A DNA stretch of 64,000 bases from VXPW01 sp965115815 (lineage in GTDB: Bacteria; Pseudomonadota; Alphaproteobacteria; TMED109). Under the pieces are notes generated by a model. The model saw only the letters and a list, made by a program, of their open reading frames with translations, had not been told where the DNA came from and searched no databases. How positions within the stretch are numbered: the stretch's first letter is position 1; every line of letters starts with the position of its first letter. Of the stretch, positions 1 through 8,128 are shown one piece after another. The stretch covers positions 1,798,001-1,862,000 of the forward strand of contig OZ220465.1 of NCBI GenBank assembly GCA_965115815.1. Reading direction: 5' to 3'. The translations under genes were made by a program, and so were the position numbers.

Positions 1-1683
1 GACCTCGACGCCGAAGGCCTGCTGGAGCGCGAGGAGCGGATCGTGCATGCCGTTCCGTTCGGCGACCGTTCGCAAACGGTGATCGAGCCGTGGCTCACCG
101 ATCAGTGGTTCGTCGACGCGAAGGCGCTGGCCGGACCGGCCCTGCGCGCGGTCGAGAAGGGAGCCACACGCTTCGTTCCGTCCAGCTGGGCCAAAACCTT
201 CTTCGAATGGATGCGCAACATTCAGCCTTGGTGCGTGTCGCGCCAGCTCTGGTGGGGGCACCGCATCCCGGCCTGGTACGGCCCCGACGGCTCGGTGTTC
301 GTCGCCGAAACGGAAGCGGAAGCTGCGACCGCGGCGCGTCAGGCCTTCGGAAAGCCGGTACCGCTGATTCAGGACGAAGATGTCCTCGATACCTGGTTTT
401 CGTCGGGACTCTGGCCGTTCTCGACGTTGGACTGGCCCGAACGGACCGATCTGGTGAAGCGCTACTACCCCGGGAGCGTGCTGGTCACGGGGTTCGACAT
501 CATTTTTTTCTGGGTGGCCAGGATGATGATGATGGGGCTGTACGTTCAGCAGCAAGTACCGTTTCGCGAAGTGTACATCCATGCCCTGGTGCGCGACGCC
601 AAGGGGCGGAAGATGTCGAAGTCGGAAGGCAACGTCATCGATCCGCTAGAGCTGATGGATCGGTACGGAACCGATGCGGTACGGTTCACGCTGATTGCCA
701 TGGCGGCGCAGGGTCGCGACATCCGGCTGGCCGAGGACCGGGTCAAGGGGTACCGAAATTTCGTCACCAAGTTGTGGAATGCCGCCCGTTTCCTGGAATT
801 GCAGGGTGCCGGCGGGCCGCCGGAGGCCACCGGGCCCGCGCCGGTCCTGAGCCTCAATCGATGGATCGAGGCGACCGCGGCCGGCGCAGCTTCGGCGGTG
901 GGCGAGGCTCTTGCGGCCTACCGTTTCGACGAAGCTGCGGCGGTGGCCTACCGGTTCCTGTGGCACACCTACTGCGACTGGTATCTGGAACTGGCCAAGC
1001 CGCTGCTGGCCGGTGCCGACGCGGCGCTTCGCACGGAAACGCAGGCCAGCGCGGCGACGGCGTTTGCCGTCACCCTGCGGATGCTGCACCCGCTGATGCC
1101 GTTCGTTACCGAAGAACTCTGGGCGCTGCGGCAGGAATCCGAAGAACTGCTGGCCCGAACCCCGTGGCCGAGCCCGGCATCGGCCCCGGATCCGGAGGTC
1201 CAGGGCGAGATCGACTGGCTGATCGCATTCGTGAACGAGGTGCGTTCCGTGCGGGCCGAGCTGCGGATCCCGCAGGCGGCGCGGACCGGTGTCCGGTTCC
1301 GGACCCTGACGCCGGCGGCGGATCGCGCGCTCGCCACGCACGGTGACGCGGTTCGGCGGCTTGCCCGGATCGCGACGTTCTCGGCGGAGACGGCACCCGA
1401 CGAGGAGGTGGCCGAGCTCGAAGCGGCCGGGACGGTCGCGGTCATGCCGCTCGCCGGTACCATCGACGTTGCGACGGAACGCGACCGGCTGGCGAGAGAG
1501 CTGGGGTCGCTCCGCCGGGAGGTCGCGCGGCTGGAAGCCAAGCTTGCCAATCAGGCGTTCGTCGATCGTGCTCCTCCGGCGGTGGTCGACCAACAGCGCC
1601 ACCGGAAGACCGAGGCCGTGGTCCGTTCCGAACGGATCGAGCGCGCCCTGGCCCGTCTCGGGACCGGGATGGAAGCCGCCTGA
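1..1683 (+). CDS. valS: Valyl-tRNA synthetase, C-terminal part (gene starts before the window)
   Basis: Class I aminoacyl-tRNA synthetase that charges tRNA-Val in the cytoplasm. The frame is open from base 1, so the N-terminal half with the HIGH motif lies outside the window. Visible are the family segment LTDQWFV, the segment WWGHRIPAWY, and the KMSKS signature (GRKMSKSEGN) near base 606, followed by the anticodon-binding helical domain. The last ~65 residues form the tRNA-binding coiled coil typical of ValRS (a heptad-like Leu/Arg/Glu stretch after TIDVATERDRLAREL). The stop is at 1681-1683. ilvD follows after 53 bases on the same strand with no obvious terminator between them, so the two may be co-transcribed. 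The gene looks intact. Confidence 0.96.
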   Translation, partial: DLDAEGLLEREERIVHAVPFGDRSQTVIEPWLTDQWFVDAKALAGPALRAVEKGATRFVPSSWAKTFFEWMRNIQPWCVSRQLWWGHRIPAWYGPDGSVFVAETEAEAATAARQAFGKPVPLIQDEDVLDTWFSSGLWPFSTLDWPERTDLVKRYYPGSVLVTGFDIIFFWVARMMMMGLYVQQQVPFREVYIHALVRDAKGRKMSKSEGNVIDPLELMDRYGTDAVRFTLIAMAAQGRDIRLAEDRVKGYRNFVTKLWNAARFLELQGAGGPPEATGPAPVLSLNRWIEATAAGAASAVGEALAAYRFDEAAAVAYRFLWHTYCDWYLELAKPLLAGADAALRTETQASAATAFAVTLRMLHPLMPFVTEELWALRQESEELLARTPWPSPASAPDPEVQGEIDWLIAFVNEVRSVRAELRIPQAARTGVRFRTLTPAADRALATHGDAVRRLARIATFSAETAPDEEVAELEAAGTVAVMPLAGTIDVATERDRLARELGSLRREVARLEAKLANQAFVDRAPPAVVDQQRHRKTEAVVRSERIERALARLGTGMEAA

Positions 1684-1736
1684 TCTCCGTCGTATCCTGT
1701 TCCCTCCCGTCCTGCCTGTTCACGGAAACCCGAGCC

Positions 1737-3452
1737 ATGCCGATCGACAAGAGCCGACTTCCCAGCCGCCACACGACCGAAGGGCCCGAGCGCGCCCCGC
1801 ATCGGTCCTACTACTACGCCATGGGTCTGACCGAAACCCAGATCCACCAGCCGCTCATCGGGGTGGCGACGACCTGGAACGAAGCGGCCCCCTGCAACAT
1901 CACGCTCCGGCGTCAGGCACAGGCGGCGAAGGCGGGGGTCGACCAAGCCGAGGGGACCCCGCGGGAATTCACGACCATCACGGTAACGGACGGAATCGCG
2001 ATGGGGCATCAGGGGATGAAGGCGTCGCTCGCCAGTCGCGAGGCGATTGCCGACACCATCGAGCTTACCGTCCGCGGTCACGCGTACGACGGGCTGGTGG
2101 GGCTCGCCGGGTGCGACAAGGCGCTGCCCGGCGTCATGATGGCCATGGCGCGCCTCAACGTGCCGAGCGTGTTCCTGTACGGGGGCTCCATCATGCCCGG
2201 CCGGTTCCGCGGCCGGGACGTCACCGTGCAGGACGTGTTCGAAGCGGTGGGGCAGTATCAGGGAGGCCGCATGAACGAAGCCGACCTCGACGAGATCGAA
2301 CGCGTTGCATGTCCGTCGGCCGGCTCCTGCGGCGGGCAGTTCACCGCCAACACGATGGCTTGCGTGTCGGAGGCGATCGGTCTCGCGCTGCCGCATTCCG
2401 CCATGGCGCCGGCTCCCTACCAGTCCCGGGACGAATACGCGTTTGCGTCCGGGCAGGCCGTGATGCGGCTGATCGACCGCAACCTCCGGCCGCGCGACAT
2501 CATCACCCGCGAGGCGCTGGAAAACGCTGCGCGGGTCGTCGCCGCCAGCGGCGGCTCCACCAACGCCGCCCTGCACCTGCCGGCGATTGCCCACGAGTGC
2601 GGCATCGAGTTCGACCTGAACGATGTTGCAGAACTGTTTCGCTCGACGCCGTACATCGGCGATCTCAAGCCGGGCGGCAAGTACGTGGCGAAGGATCTGT
2701 ACGAAGCCGGAGGGGTGCCGGTTCTGATGAAGGCCCTGCACGATGGAGGCCTGATCCACGGCGACTGTCTGACGGTGACCGGGCGTACGGTGGCGGACAA
2801 TCTCGAAACCGTCGTGTTTCCGGAGCAGCAGGACGTCATCCATCCCGTGAGCGACCCGATCACGCCGACCGGCGGTGTGGTGGGGCTGCGGGGCAATCTC
2901 GCTCCGGAAGGCGCCATCGTGAAGGTGGCCGGGATGCAGCGGTTGCGGCACGAGGGTCCCGCGCGGGTGTTCGACACGGAGGAAGCGGCATTCCATGCCG
3001 TCAAGGAGAAGCGGATTCGCGACGGTGACGTGGTCGTGATTCGCTATGAGGGGCCGAAAGGCGGTCCGGGAATGCGGGAGATGCTGGCTACGACCTCTGC
3101 GCTCTACGGTCAGGGACTCGGCGAGAAAGTCGCCCTGATTACCGACGGTCGGTTCTCCGGCGCGACGCGCGGGTTCTGCATCGGCCACGTGGGACCGGAG
3201 GCTGCCGTCGGCGGCCCCATCGGCCTGGTCAGGGATGGAGACCGGATCACCATTGATGCGGAGACCGGGGAACTGTCCGTGGCCGTGAGTGAGGCGGAGC
3301 TGGAGGCGCGACGGTCGGGCTGGGTGCCGCGAGCGCACGAGTACACGTCCGGCGAACTCTGGAAATATTCGCAGCTCGTCGGACCGGCCGTCGGCGGAGC
3401 GGTGACCCATCCGGGTGCCAGGGCCGAGACGCACTGCTACGCGGACACCTAG
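1737..3452 (+). CDS. ilvD: Dihydroxy-acid dehydratase
   Basis: Converts 2,3-dihydroxy-acids to 2-keto acids in valine, isoleucine and pantothenate synthesis; an Fe-S enzyme. The 571 residues match the usual length. Iron-sulfur ligand segments are present: PCNITLRRQA near residue 50, GLAGCDKALPG near 125 and PSAGSCGGQFTANTM near 195. The C-terminal swivel domain contains TDGRFSGATRGFCIGHVGPEA. The start was chosen at the ATG that gives the standard N-terminus MPIDKSRLPSRHTTEG. The protein ends in HCYADT followed by TAG, and that TAG is also the first bases of a probable IS630 end, so the very last residues may be insertion-derived. Confidence 0.97.
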   Translation: MPIDKSRLPSRHTTEGPERAPHRSYYYAMGLTETQIHQPLIGVATTWNEAAPCNITLRRQAQAAKAGVDQAEGTPREFTTITVTDGIAMGHQGMKASLASREAIADTIELTVRGHAYDGLVGLAGCDKALPGVMMAMARLNVPSVFLYGGSIMPGRFRGRDVTVQDVFEAVGQYQGGRMNEADLDEIERVACPSAGSCGGQFTANTMACVSEAIGLALPHSAMAPAPYQSRDEYAFASGQAVMRLIDRNLRPRDIITREALENAARVVAASGGSTNAALHLPAIAHECGIEFDLNDVAELFRSTPYIGDLKPGGKYVAKDLYEAGGVPVLMKALHDGGLIHGDCLTVTGRTVADNLETVVFPEQQDVIHPVSDPITPTGGVVGLRGNLAPEGAIVKVAGMQRLRHEGPARVFDTEEAAFHAVKEKRIRDGDVVVIRYEGPKGGPGMREMLATTSALYGQGLGEKVALITDGRFSGATRGFCIGHVGPEAAVGGPIGLVRDGDRITIDAETGELSVAVSEAELEARRSGWVPRAHEYTSGELWKYSQLVGPAVGGAVTHPGARAETHCYADT

Positions 3453-3863
3453 TAGTCCACCGACGTTGCATTGATGGCTGCAGGATGGGGCGGTATGTCC
3501 GTGTCGGTCTGTGTCGGTCTGTGTCGGCACCCACTGGAACCGGGCTGTTCGCTGAGATTCTCGCACCGCTTCTAAGGATCAGATAAAGAACACAATGGGA
3601 TTATTAGGCCTCTATGGATCAAGTGTCAGGTCTGAGCATCGGGGCTAGCTCATGCCTGCAGCCCCCAATTAAATGTTTCCGGTATCTACTCACCCCCCTA
3701 CTGATGACGAATCGTTTTTCCTGACGGGTTCGGATCCGGCATTTTCCCTTGTCCCTTTAAATCGCTCGCGACCGATGACCGGAGGTGCGTGTTCCGGCTG
3801 ACAAGAAGCGGGTCGATCTTCGTCATCAGTAGGGGGGTGAGTAGATACTGTTTCCGTACTACT
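3450..3863. mobile_element. Relic of an IS630-family element (same family as 9816 and 28183 copies)
   Basis: The left edge TAGTAGTCCACCGACG resembles the intact end TAGTAGTACGGAACCG of the IS630 copies further right, and is followed near 3495-3530 by the same short tandem GTGTCGG motif found inside those copies. The right edge is CCGTACTACTA (3853-3863), the inverted terminal sequence of the family. No transposase remains. A MITE (3682-3848) is inserted close to the right edge. The call rests on similarity of ends only. Confidence 0.45.
3682..3848. mobile_element. IS66-derived MITE, 167 bp, with 8-bp target duplication
   Basis: Perfect terminal inverted repeats of about 30 bp begin GTATCTACTCACCCCCCTAC and read the same from the other end. 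The element is flanked by the direct repeat TGTTTCCG (3674-3681 and 3849-3856), an 8-bp duplication as expected for IS66. Its left ~140 bases are homologous to the left end of the complete IS66 element at 33521. Its right end is an inverted copy of that same left terminus, so it is a non-autonomous derivative built from one end. It has no coding capacity. Confidence 0.85.
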
Positions 3864-3877
3864 AGGCCCCGTTAACT

Positions 3878-4135
3878 CTATAGCGGCTTGAGGGCATCGA
3901 CGATGAGCGCGGAGCGGATGAAGAAAGTACAGACGACGTCCAGCTTGTCGAATCTCGTGAAGACACGCCGAAATCGCTGGATCCTCCGAAACCGGCGCTC
4001 GACTTCCCTGCGTTTCTTGTACCGTTCCCGACCGTATGCCCACGCCCACGGCGTGGCCCGGTTGGCCTTCGGTGGGGCCACGGGCTCCCGTCCCCGACCT
4101 GCACAGCCCGCGCACGGATCTCGTCACCTTCCCAA
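3878..4135 (-). pseudogene. IS5-family transposase C-terminal fragment
   Basis: Reading leftward, this encodes KANRATPW followed by a helix with RREVERRFRRIQRFRRVFTR and FDKLDVVCTFF, the conserved DDE-transposase C-terminus of IS5 elements, including the final catalytic Glu region. It is nearly the same as the C-terminus encoded on the plus strand at 4637-4834 but diverged, so it came from a related copy. No N-terminal part is attached. Confidence 0.7.
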
Positions 4136-4834
4136 GCCTTCCATAATCTGTCGGTCCTGAACGCCATCCTGTACGTAGCCGAGCAGGGATGCACGTGGCG
4201 CGGGCTGCCGGCGCACTTCGGCACCTGGCACACCCTCTCCACCCGGATGAACCGCTGGGCGAAGAAGGGCGTCCTGGATCGGGTGTTTGCGGAGTTGCAG
4301 CGTTTGGAGATCATGCGGGTGAAGGTCGAGGTGCTGTCCTTGGACAGCACCGTGGTGAAAGTGCACCCGGACGGTACGGGAGCGCTCGAAAAGCATGGTG
4401 CTCAGGCCATCGGGAAGTCGCGCGGGGGCTGGCCCCCCAAGCTTCATCGGGTAGCTGCGAAGGATCGAAACGCGGTAGGGTTTTCCTGGTCCGGAGGGCA
4501 GGAGGGCGACGGGCCCCAGGGGCGCACGTTGCTGCACCGCATGGTATTGCCGGATACCGCACGTTGTCTGGTGATGGACAAGGCCTAGGAAGGGGACGAA
4601 ACTCGTGCGTGGGTTGCAGGCCGGGGACGGGAGCCCGTGGTCCCACCGAAAGCCAACCGGATCACGCCGTGGGAATACGATCGGGAGTTGTACAAGAAAC
4701 GCAATGAAGTCGAACGTCTGTTTCGAAGGATCAAGCGATTTCGGCGCGTCTTCACGAGATTCGACAAGCTGGATGTCGTCTTTACCTTCTTCATCCACTT
4801 CGCATTCATCGTCGATGCCCTCAAGTCTCTATAG
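4136..4834 (+). pseudogene. IS5-family transposase, broken by an in-frame TAG
   Basis: The frame from about 4140 reads NLSVLNAILYVAEQGCTWRG, then LPAHFGTWHTLSTRMNRWAKKG, then the first catalytic Asp in LSLDSTVVKVHPDG, as in IS5/IS427-group transposases. A TAG at 4586-4588 interrupts it where related copies have an aromatic residue (the minus-strand fragment has Trp). The same frame continues to the C-terminus FDKLDVVFTFFIHFAFIVDALKSL in two overlapping conserved blocks. The N-terminal ~20 residues are missing. Non-functional unless the stop is read through. Confidence 0.75.
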
Positions 4835-4846
4835 CGTTAACAGTCC

Positions 4847-5900
4847 CTAGGTTGAGCCATCCGGGCTGTTCAGCACCCGTTCGATCCGATGGACAGAAGT
4901 CAGGACTTCCTCGAAGGCAGGAGCCGCGCCGAAGATCATGGCCGTCGTGTTGGCGTAATCGCGGGAGAGGGCGTTCATCATCGCTTCATTCGGTGCGATT
5001 GCAAACGTTCCCGACGCTGCCGAAGATAAGTCATAGTCGGGCCGGTCAAAGAACATTCGGGCATGCCGTACGCAATCAGCGCCTAAATCCCGATCTGCGA
5101 GGGCCGATTTCCCGACTTCCGAACGAAGCAGGCAATGGAGATCGTAGTAGTGCCTCGACACACGCTGACCTTCTTGCCGGAGAACGCCTCGCCGCTCATG
5201 CCAGCGGCGCAGGCCATGTGCGATCACCACCTTGTCCCAGAAGGTGCGGGCAGGGTCGATGGCAGTCACGCCGTGGATCGCGAGGTCAAGACCGGCGGTA
5301 TCTTCAGTGATATAGGGTCGGATCGAGACCGGGCGGTGGGGGATCAAGGGCCGATTTCGCGCCGGATTCGATCCGCACGGCCGACCGCACATAGGTTTCG
5401 TCCCTCGGCTCGGTCTCGGGATACCAGACGAGCAATGTCAGTTCGTCGGGATCGGCACCGTCGATCTCGATGCGCCCAATGCCGTCGGTGGCATCTGCGA
5501 TGTGTTCATCCAGGAATTCTCGGAGCGGTCCGGTGACGTAGGTACGGCACGCATCCCTGATCGCGTCGAGTCGGGCCCGCCTCTTCTTGCCCGATAGGGT
5601 TTCCAGTTCCTCGACGGATGCCGGTTCATCAAGGTCGTCGCGGAATACCGTGATGTCGATGTCCTCGGAGAAACGCTGGATCAGGTCGTATGCCTTCGAC
5701 AGGGACGTGCCGCCTTTGAAGAGGAGGCGGGGTCGACCGCCGGGTCGCTCGCGATAGAGCGCGTTCAATGTCCAGCAGGCCCAGAAGTCCTTCTCGACAT
5801 GGTTGACCGGTGCACCGAGCCGGTTGGCGGCTGCGAGAAACAGATCGAGGCGATCACGCGCGGGCGCGGTGCTGATCTGTTTGTAGACTGCGGCGGTCAC
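4847..5900 (-). pseudogene. AbiEii/AbiGii-type nucleotidyltransferase toxin, frameshifted
   Basis: Toxin of a type IV toxin-antitoxin/abortive infection pair. The GTG start at 5900 overlaps the antitoxin stop by 4 bases. The N-terminal part has VEKDFWACWTLNAL and the nucleotidyltransferase motif LLFKGGTSLSKAY followed by RFSEDIDITVF, with both metal-binding Asp residues intact. About residue 180 the frame is lost at a run of five C (5337-5341 region); removing one base restores SALDPHRPVSIRPYI. After the shift the C-terminal domain continues (FWDKVVIAHGLRRWHERRG, SRHYYDLHCLL). The stop TAG coincides with the IS5 junction, so the natural C-terminus may also be cut. A sequencing error in the homopolymer is possible. 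Confidence 0.8.
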
Positions 5901-6583
5901 AAGTAGGCCCGATCTACGCTGGCATCGCCCAGCAGATCGCGCAGGAACTCCTGCATCCAGATCGGCAGTGCGGAAAAGCCCGCCTCCAGATCGTTGCGGA
6001 TCGCCTGTCCGTGCCGAGGGTCCGCGAAGATGCGGCGCAATGCAGCGACGATGCGTTGCCGTTCTTCGTCTCGGGACAGCATGTCCTGCATCCAGTGCAG
6101 CGCCTGAACCACCCGTATGGCCGGACGGCCGGCCCAGTAGAGGCGGCTGGGCGCCGCGTATCGGAAGTGAATCTTCTGACGACCCAGCGTGATCGGCTTC
6201 AGTCGCGCATCGACCAGAACCTCGATGTGCGCCGGAACGGCGGTGGTGAGACCGAGCTCGTTGGCGGCGGTCATGCCGTCGATGACGGCGCGCGCCTGGT
6301 CGCGGCGAGTGACGGCACGGATCACCGCGCGGTAGTCGGGCACGGTCGAACGCCCGGTCAGCCCATTGGTGTGCGGGCGGTCGTAGAGTCCCCGGTCGAT
6401 GCGGCGCAGGTCGCCAGCGGCAACCAGACGCTGGAGGGTCTTGTCGACGGCGGCACGGTTGCCGAGGTCGGCAAAATCGCCGGGAACCCAGACCTCGTCC
6501 GGGTTGGCCGCCACCCGGGCGAGAAGGCGGGATCGCAACCCAGCGTCTTGCGTCAAGACTGCCATGTCCAAAATATGATACAT
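5897..6583 (-). CDS. AbiEi-like antitoxin / DUF6088 family protein
   Basis: Antitoxin and likely transcriptional autorepressor of the AbiE pair. Of the 228 residues, the N-terminal ~85 form a winged-helix-like region (DEVWVPGDFADLGNRAAVDK, then LQRLVAAGDLRRIDRGLYDRP). This is followed by the DUF6088/AbiEi C-terminal domain with TAANELGLTTAVPAHIEVLV and RYAAPSRLYWAGRPAIRVVQ. The ATG at 6583 gives MYHILDMAVLTQ; an internal ATG at 6565 (MAVLTQDAG) is an equally plausible start. It overlaps the toxin by 4 bases (GTGA), as in a translationally coupled operon. Intact, although its toxin is frameshifted. Confidence 0.8.
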   Translation of the reverse strand: MYHILDMAVLTQDAGLRSRLLARVAANPDEVWVPGDFADLGNRAAVDKTLQRLVAAGDLRRIDRGLYDRPHTNGLTGRSTVPDYRAVIRAVTRRDQARAVIDGMTAANELGLTTAVPAHIEVLVDARLKPITLGRQKIHFRYAAPSRLYWAGRPAIRVVQALHWMQDMLSRDEERQRIVAALRRIFADPRHGQAIRNDLEAGFSALPIWMQEFLRDLLGDASVDRAYL

Positions 6584-6608
6584 ATTTCCGATAACGCAAG
6601 CGATGTCC
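6560..6608 (-). promoter_or_regulatory. AT-rich promoter/operator region of the AbiE pair
   Basis: An AT-rich palindrome-like segment (AATATG..ACATATT) lies across the antitoxin start, with TTGCGT upstream on the minus strand as a possible -35 box. AbiEi proteins bind inverted repeats in their own promoters, so this is a reasonable operator; no precise site can be proved from sequence. Confidence 0.35.
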
Positions 6609-6649
6609 GAATTTTGCTGTATTCTTCAGACGGGATGCGCGTCCCGGGC

Positions 6650-6857
6650 GTCGCGGACCGCTCCCCTGCGCGCCCACAAAGCTCTCAACGCCCACGAGAT
6701 CAAGAGCCGCCACAAAACGACGGTGCGACCCAAGAAGAGGACTCACCTCCTCCGAAAGCGCCGGAAACAGCTCCCCTTGAAATCGACGCCAGAAATCCGA
6801 TAACTTGTGCCTGCCCGGAAAATCCCTAAGAGTCGGATTACATGAATGAAAGCCCAA
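6650..6857 (-). pseudogene. Probable N-terminal fragment of a DDE transposase
   Basis: The minus strand encodes HKLSDFWRRFQGELFPAL, then HRRFVAALDLVGVESFV and GAQGSGPRRPGR. This resembles the N-terminal helical region that precedes the catalytic domain in several transposase families. Nothing downstream continues the protein: the frame runs into the AbiE promoter region. I could not name the family with certainty. Confidence 0.35.
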
Positions 6858-7194
6858 TATTGACAGGGCGAAGATTCATCGAATCCAGCCTGATTTCAGC
6901 GGAATATGCCGTCATATGCCCTCAAAGAAGGAATCTTCGGTTCTCCAGATTCCAAATATGGTTGCATATACAATGTGCTATGATTTTCCGTGCAGACACT
7001 AACTTCGTGCTGGGGTTAATCTGAATTTCCAGAGCCGATCAGACGTAAGTATCGGATAGAAATGACATTCGATACATTTCAGCGATGTCGGACCGGGTAC
7101 ACTACGGCTTCACGCGCAGGAGCTTGAGTGCCGTTCTCTGGAGTGGACGAGGTCGAAGGCATCGTCAAGGCATCGTACTGCGATTCCTCCCTTG
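6858..7194. other. No recognisable gene
   Basis: This stretch is relatively AT-rich for the window. A 60-codon open frame at 6842-7024 has no recognisable features. The high AT content suggests foreign or decaying DNA. Confidence 0.4.
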
Positions 7195-7379
7195 AGAGCC
7201 TGTGCGGAAACTATTGAGCGACCCCGATTCTGGTATCTGCGATGTGGCTGGAGAGTACATCGGGATCAAACAAGCCCATTCCACATCTGTCAGAGTGCTT
7301 TCGAAGCGGTCTCTCCGACGCCGATACTTTGCACGAGCGGCCAGAATCGGGACCGCTCAATAGTTTCCGTACAGGCTCT
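7195..7379. repeat. MITE-like inverted-repeat element, copy A (second copy at 50008)
   Basis: 185 bp bounded by about 38-bp imperfect inverted repeats starting AGAGCCTGTGCGGAAAC and containing CCCCGATTCTGG. The interior (AGTACATCGGGATCAAACAA and similar) is shared with the copy at 50008-50199. It has no coding capacity and no clear target duplication. Long terminal inverted repeats, a small size and a second copy 43 kb away point to a non-autonomous transposable element. Confidence 0.8.
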
Positions 7380-7714
7380 GAGGAGGACACGCCCTCCCTT
7401 GATGGGAGCGGGCGACCCCTTGGAGAGGTGGGCGAGGGCGCACTGAGGGTGCACTGGTTGACCGTTCCGGCTTCGCGCCAGGATGCACGGAGCCGGAGGG
7501 CGGGTGGTGGTGGAGCGGTGGGGGGGGGACGGATTCGATCTACAGGGCCACGGTAGATCGGCGATCAATCCGTGTATGCCAAGCACCAAGCCCATGAGTA
7601 CAGGGGGTACACTTTGACGCTTGGGAAATCGGATACACCATTCTGTATCGGTGACTTGACGTGGATATCAGCCGGAATTTTCTGGAACTTCGGGCTAACA
7701 TGCACCTTGGGGCA
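7380..7714. other. No recognisable gene
   Basis: GC-rich spacer between MITE copy A and the 3' end of the split IS630 transposase. It contains a poly-G run near 7520 and no supported coding frame. It probably includes the right-hand non-coding edge of the old IS630 element. Confidence 0.4.
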
Positions 7715-7984
7715 GTCGACGGCGGTGAGGATGTCGTCGGCGGACTTGGTCCATTTGAAGGGCTTTGGGCCCTGGTTGTGCTTGTCGATGAAGGTACGGA
7801 TGTCGGCCTCGAGCTGCAGAGTGGAGCGATGCACGCCGCGCTGCAGTTGCTCCGGGTCAGTTCGGTGAACCATCGCTCGACTTGGTTGATCCAGGACGCA
7901 GAGGTTGGTGTGAAGTGGACATGCCAGTGCGTCCGCCGCGCCAGCCAGGCTTTGACCGCCGCGGTCTTGTGGGTGGCGTAGTTG
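7715..7984 (-). pseudogene. IS630-family transposase, 3' half of a gene split by 21.6 kb
   Basis: The minus strand begins abruptly with NYATHKTAAVKAWLARRTHW, then HVHFTPTSASWINQVERWF, the conserved C-terminal half of IS630 transposases with the last catalytic residue region. A frameshift near 7860 moves the reading to RGVHRSTLQLEADIRTFIDK and WTKSADDILTAVD, where the family normally ends. The missing upstream half, ending DIHIVMNN, is at 29581-30410 in the same orientation. TAGTTG is present at both break points. Confidence 0.85.
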
Positions 7985-8128
7985 GTGCCCGCACCGAAAA
8001 AGTACAATGGTTTGACTCTGAAAGTGGAATCGTGATATAGAGGGGACGAAGAATCCCGCTTTGATGCGGGAATCGGCCGATGCGGTCGAGAATCGGCCGG
8101 ATTTTCGGAAATCTTCGCGAGAATTGCC

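Larger units (their letters stand above)
3866..4846. mobile_element. Rearranged IS5-family element with two inverted 3' ends
   Basis: The outer ends (GTTAACTCTATAG on the left, CTATAGCGTTAAC on the right) are inverted repeats, and both are 3' (transposase C-terminal) ends of the same IS5 family. CTAG flanks both sides (3862-3865 and 4847-4850). The left ~270 bp is an inverted, diverged C-terminal fragment. From about 4136 rightward the element reads as the normal N-terminal-to-C-terminal part, so the native 5' end has been replaced. The right end abuts the AbiEii toxin stop codon. Confidence 0.7.
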
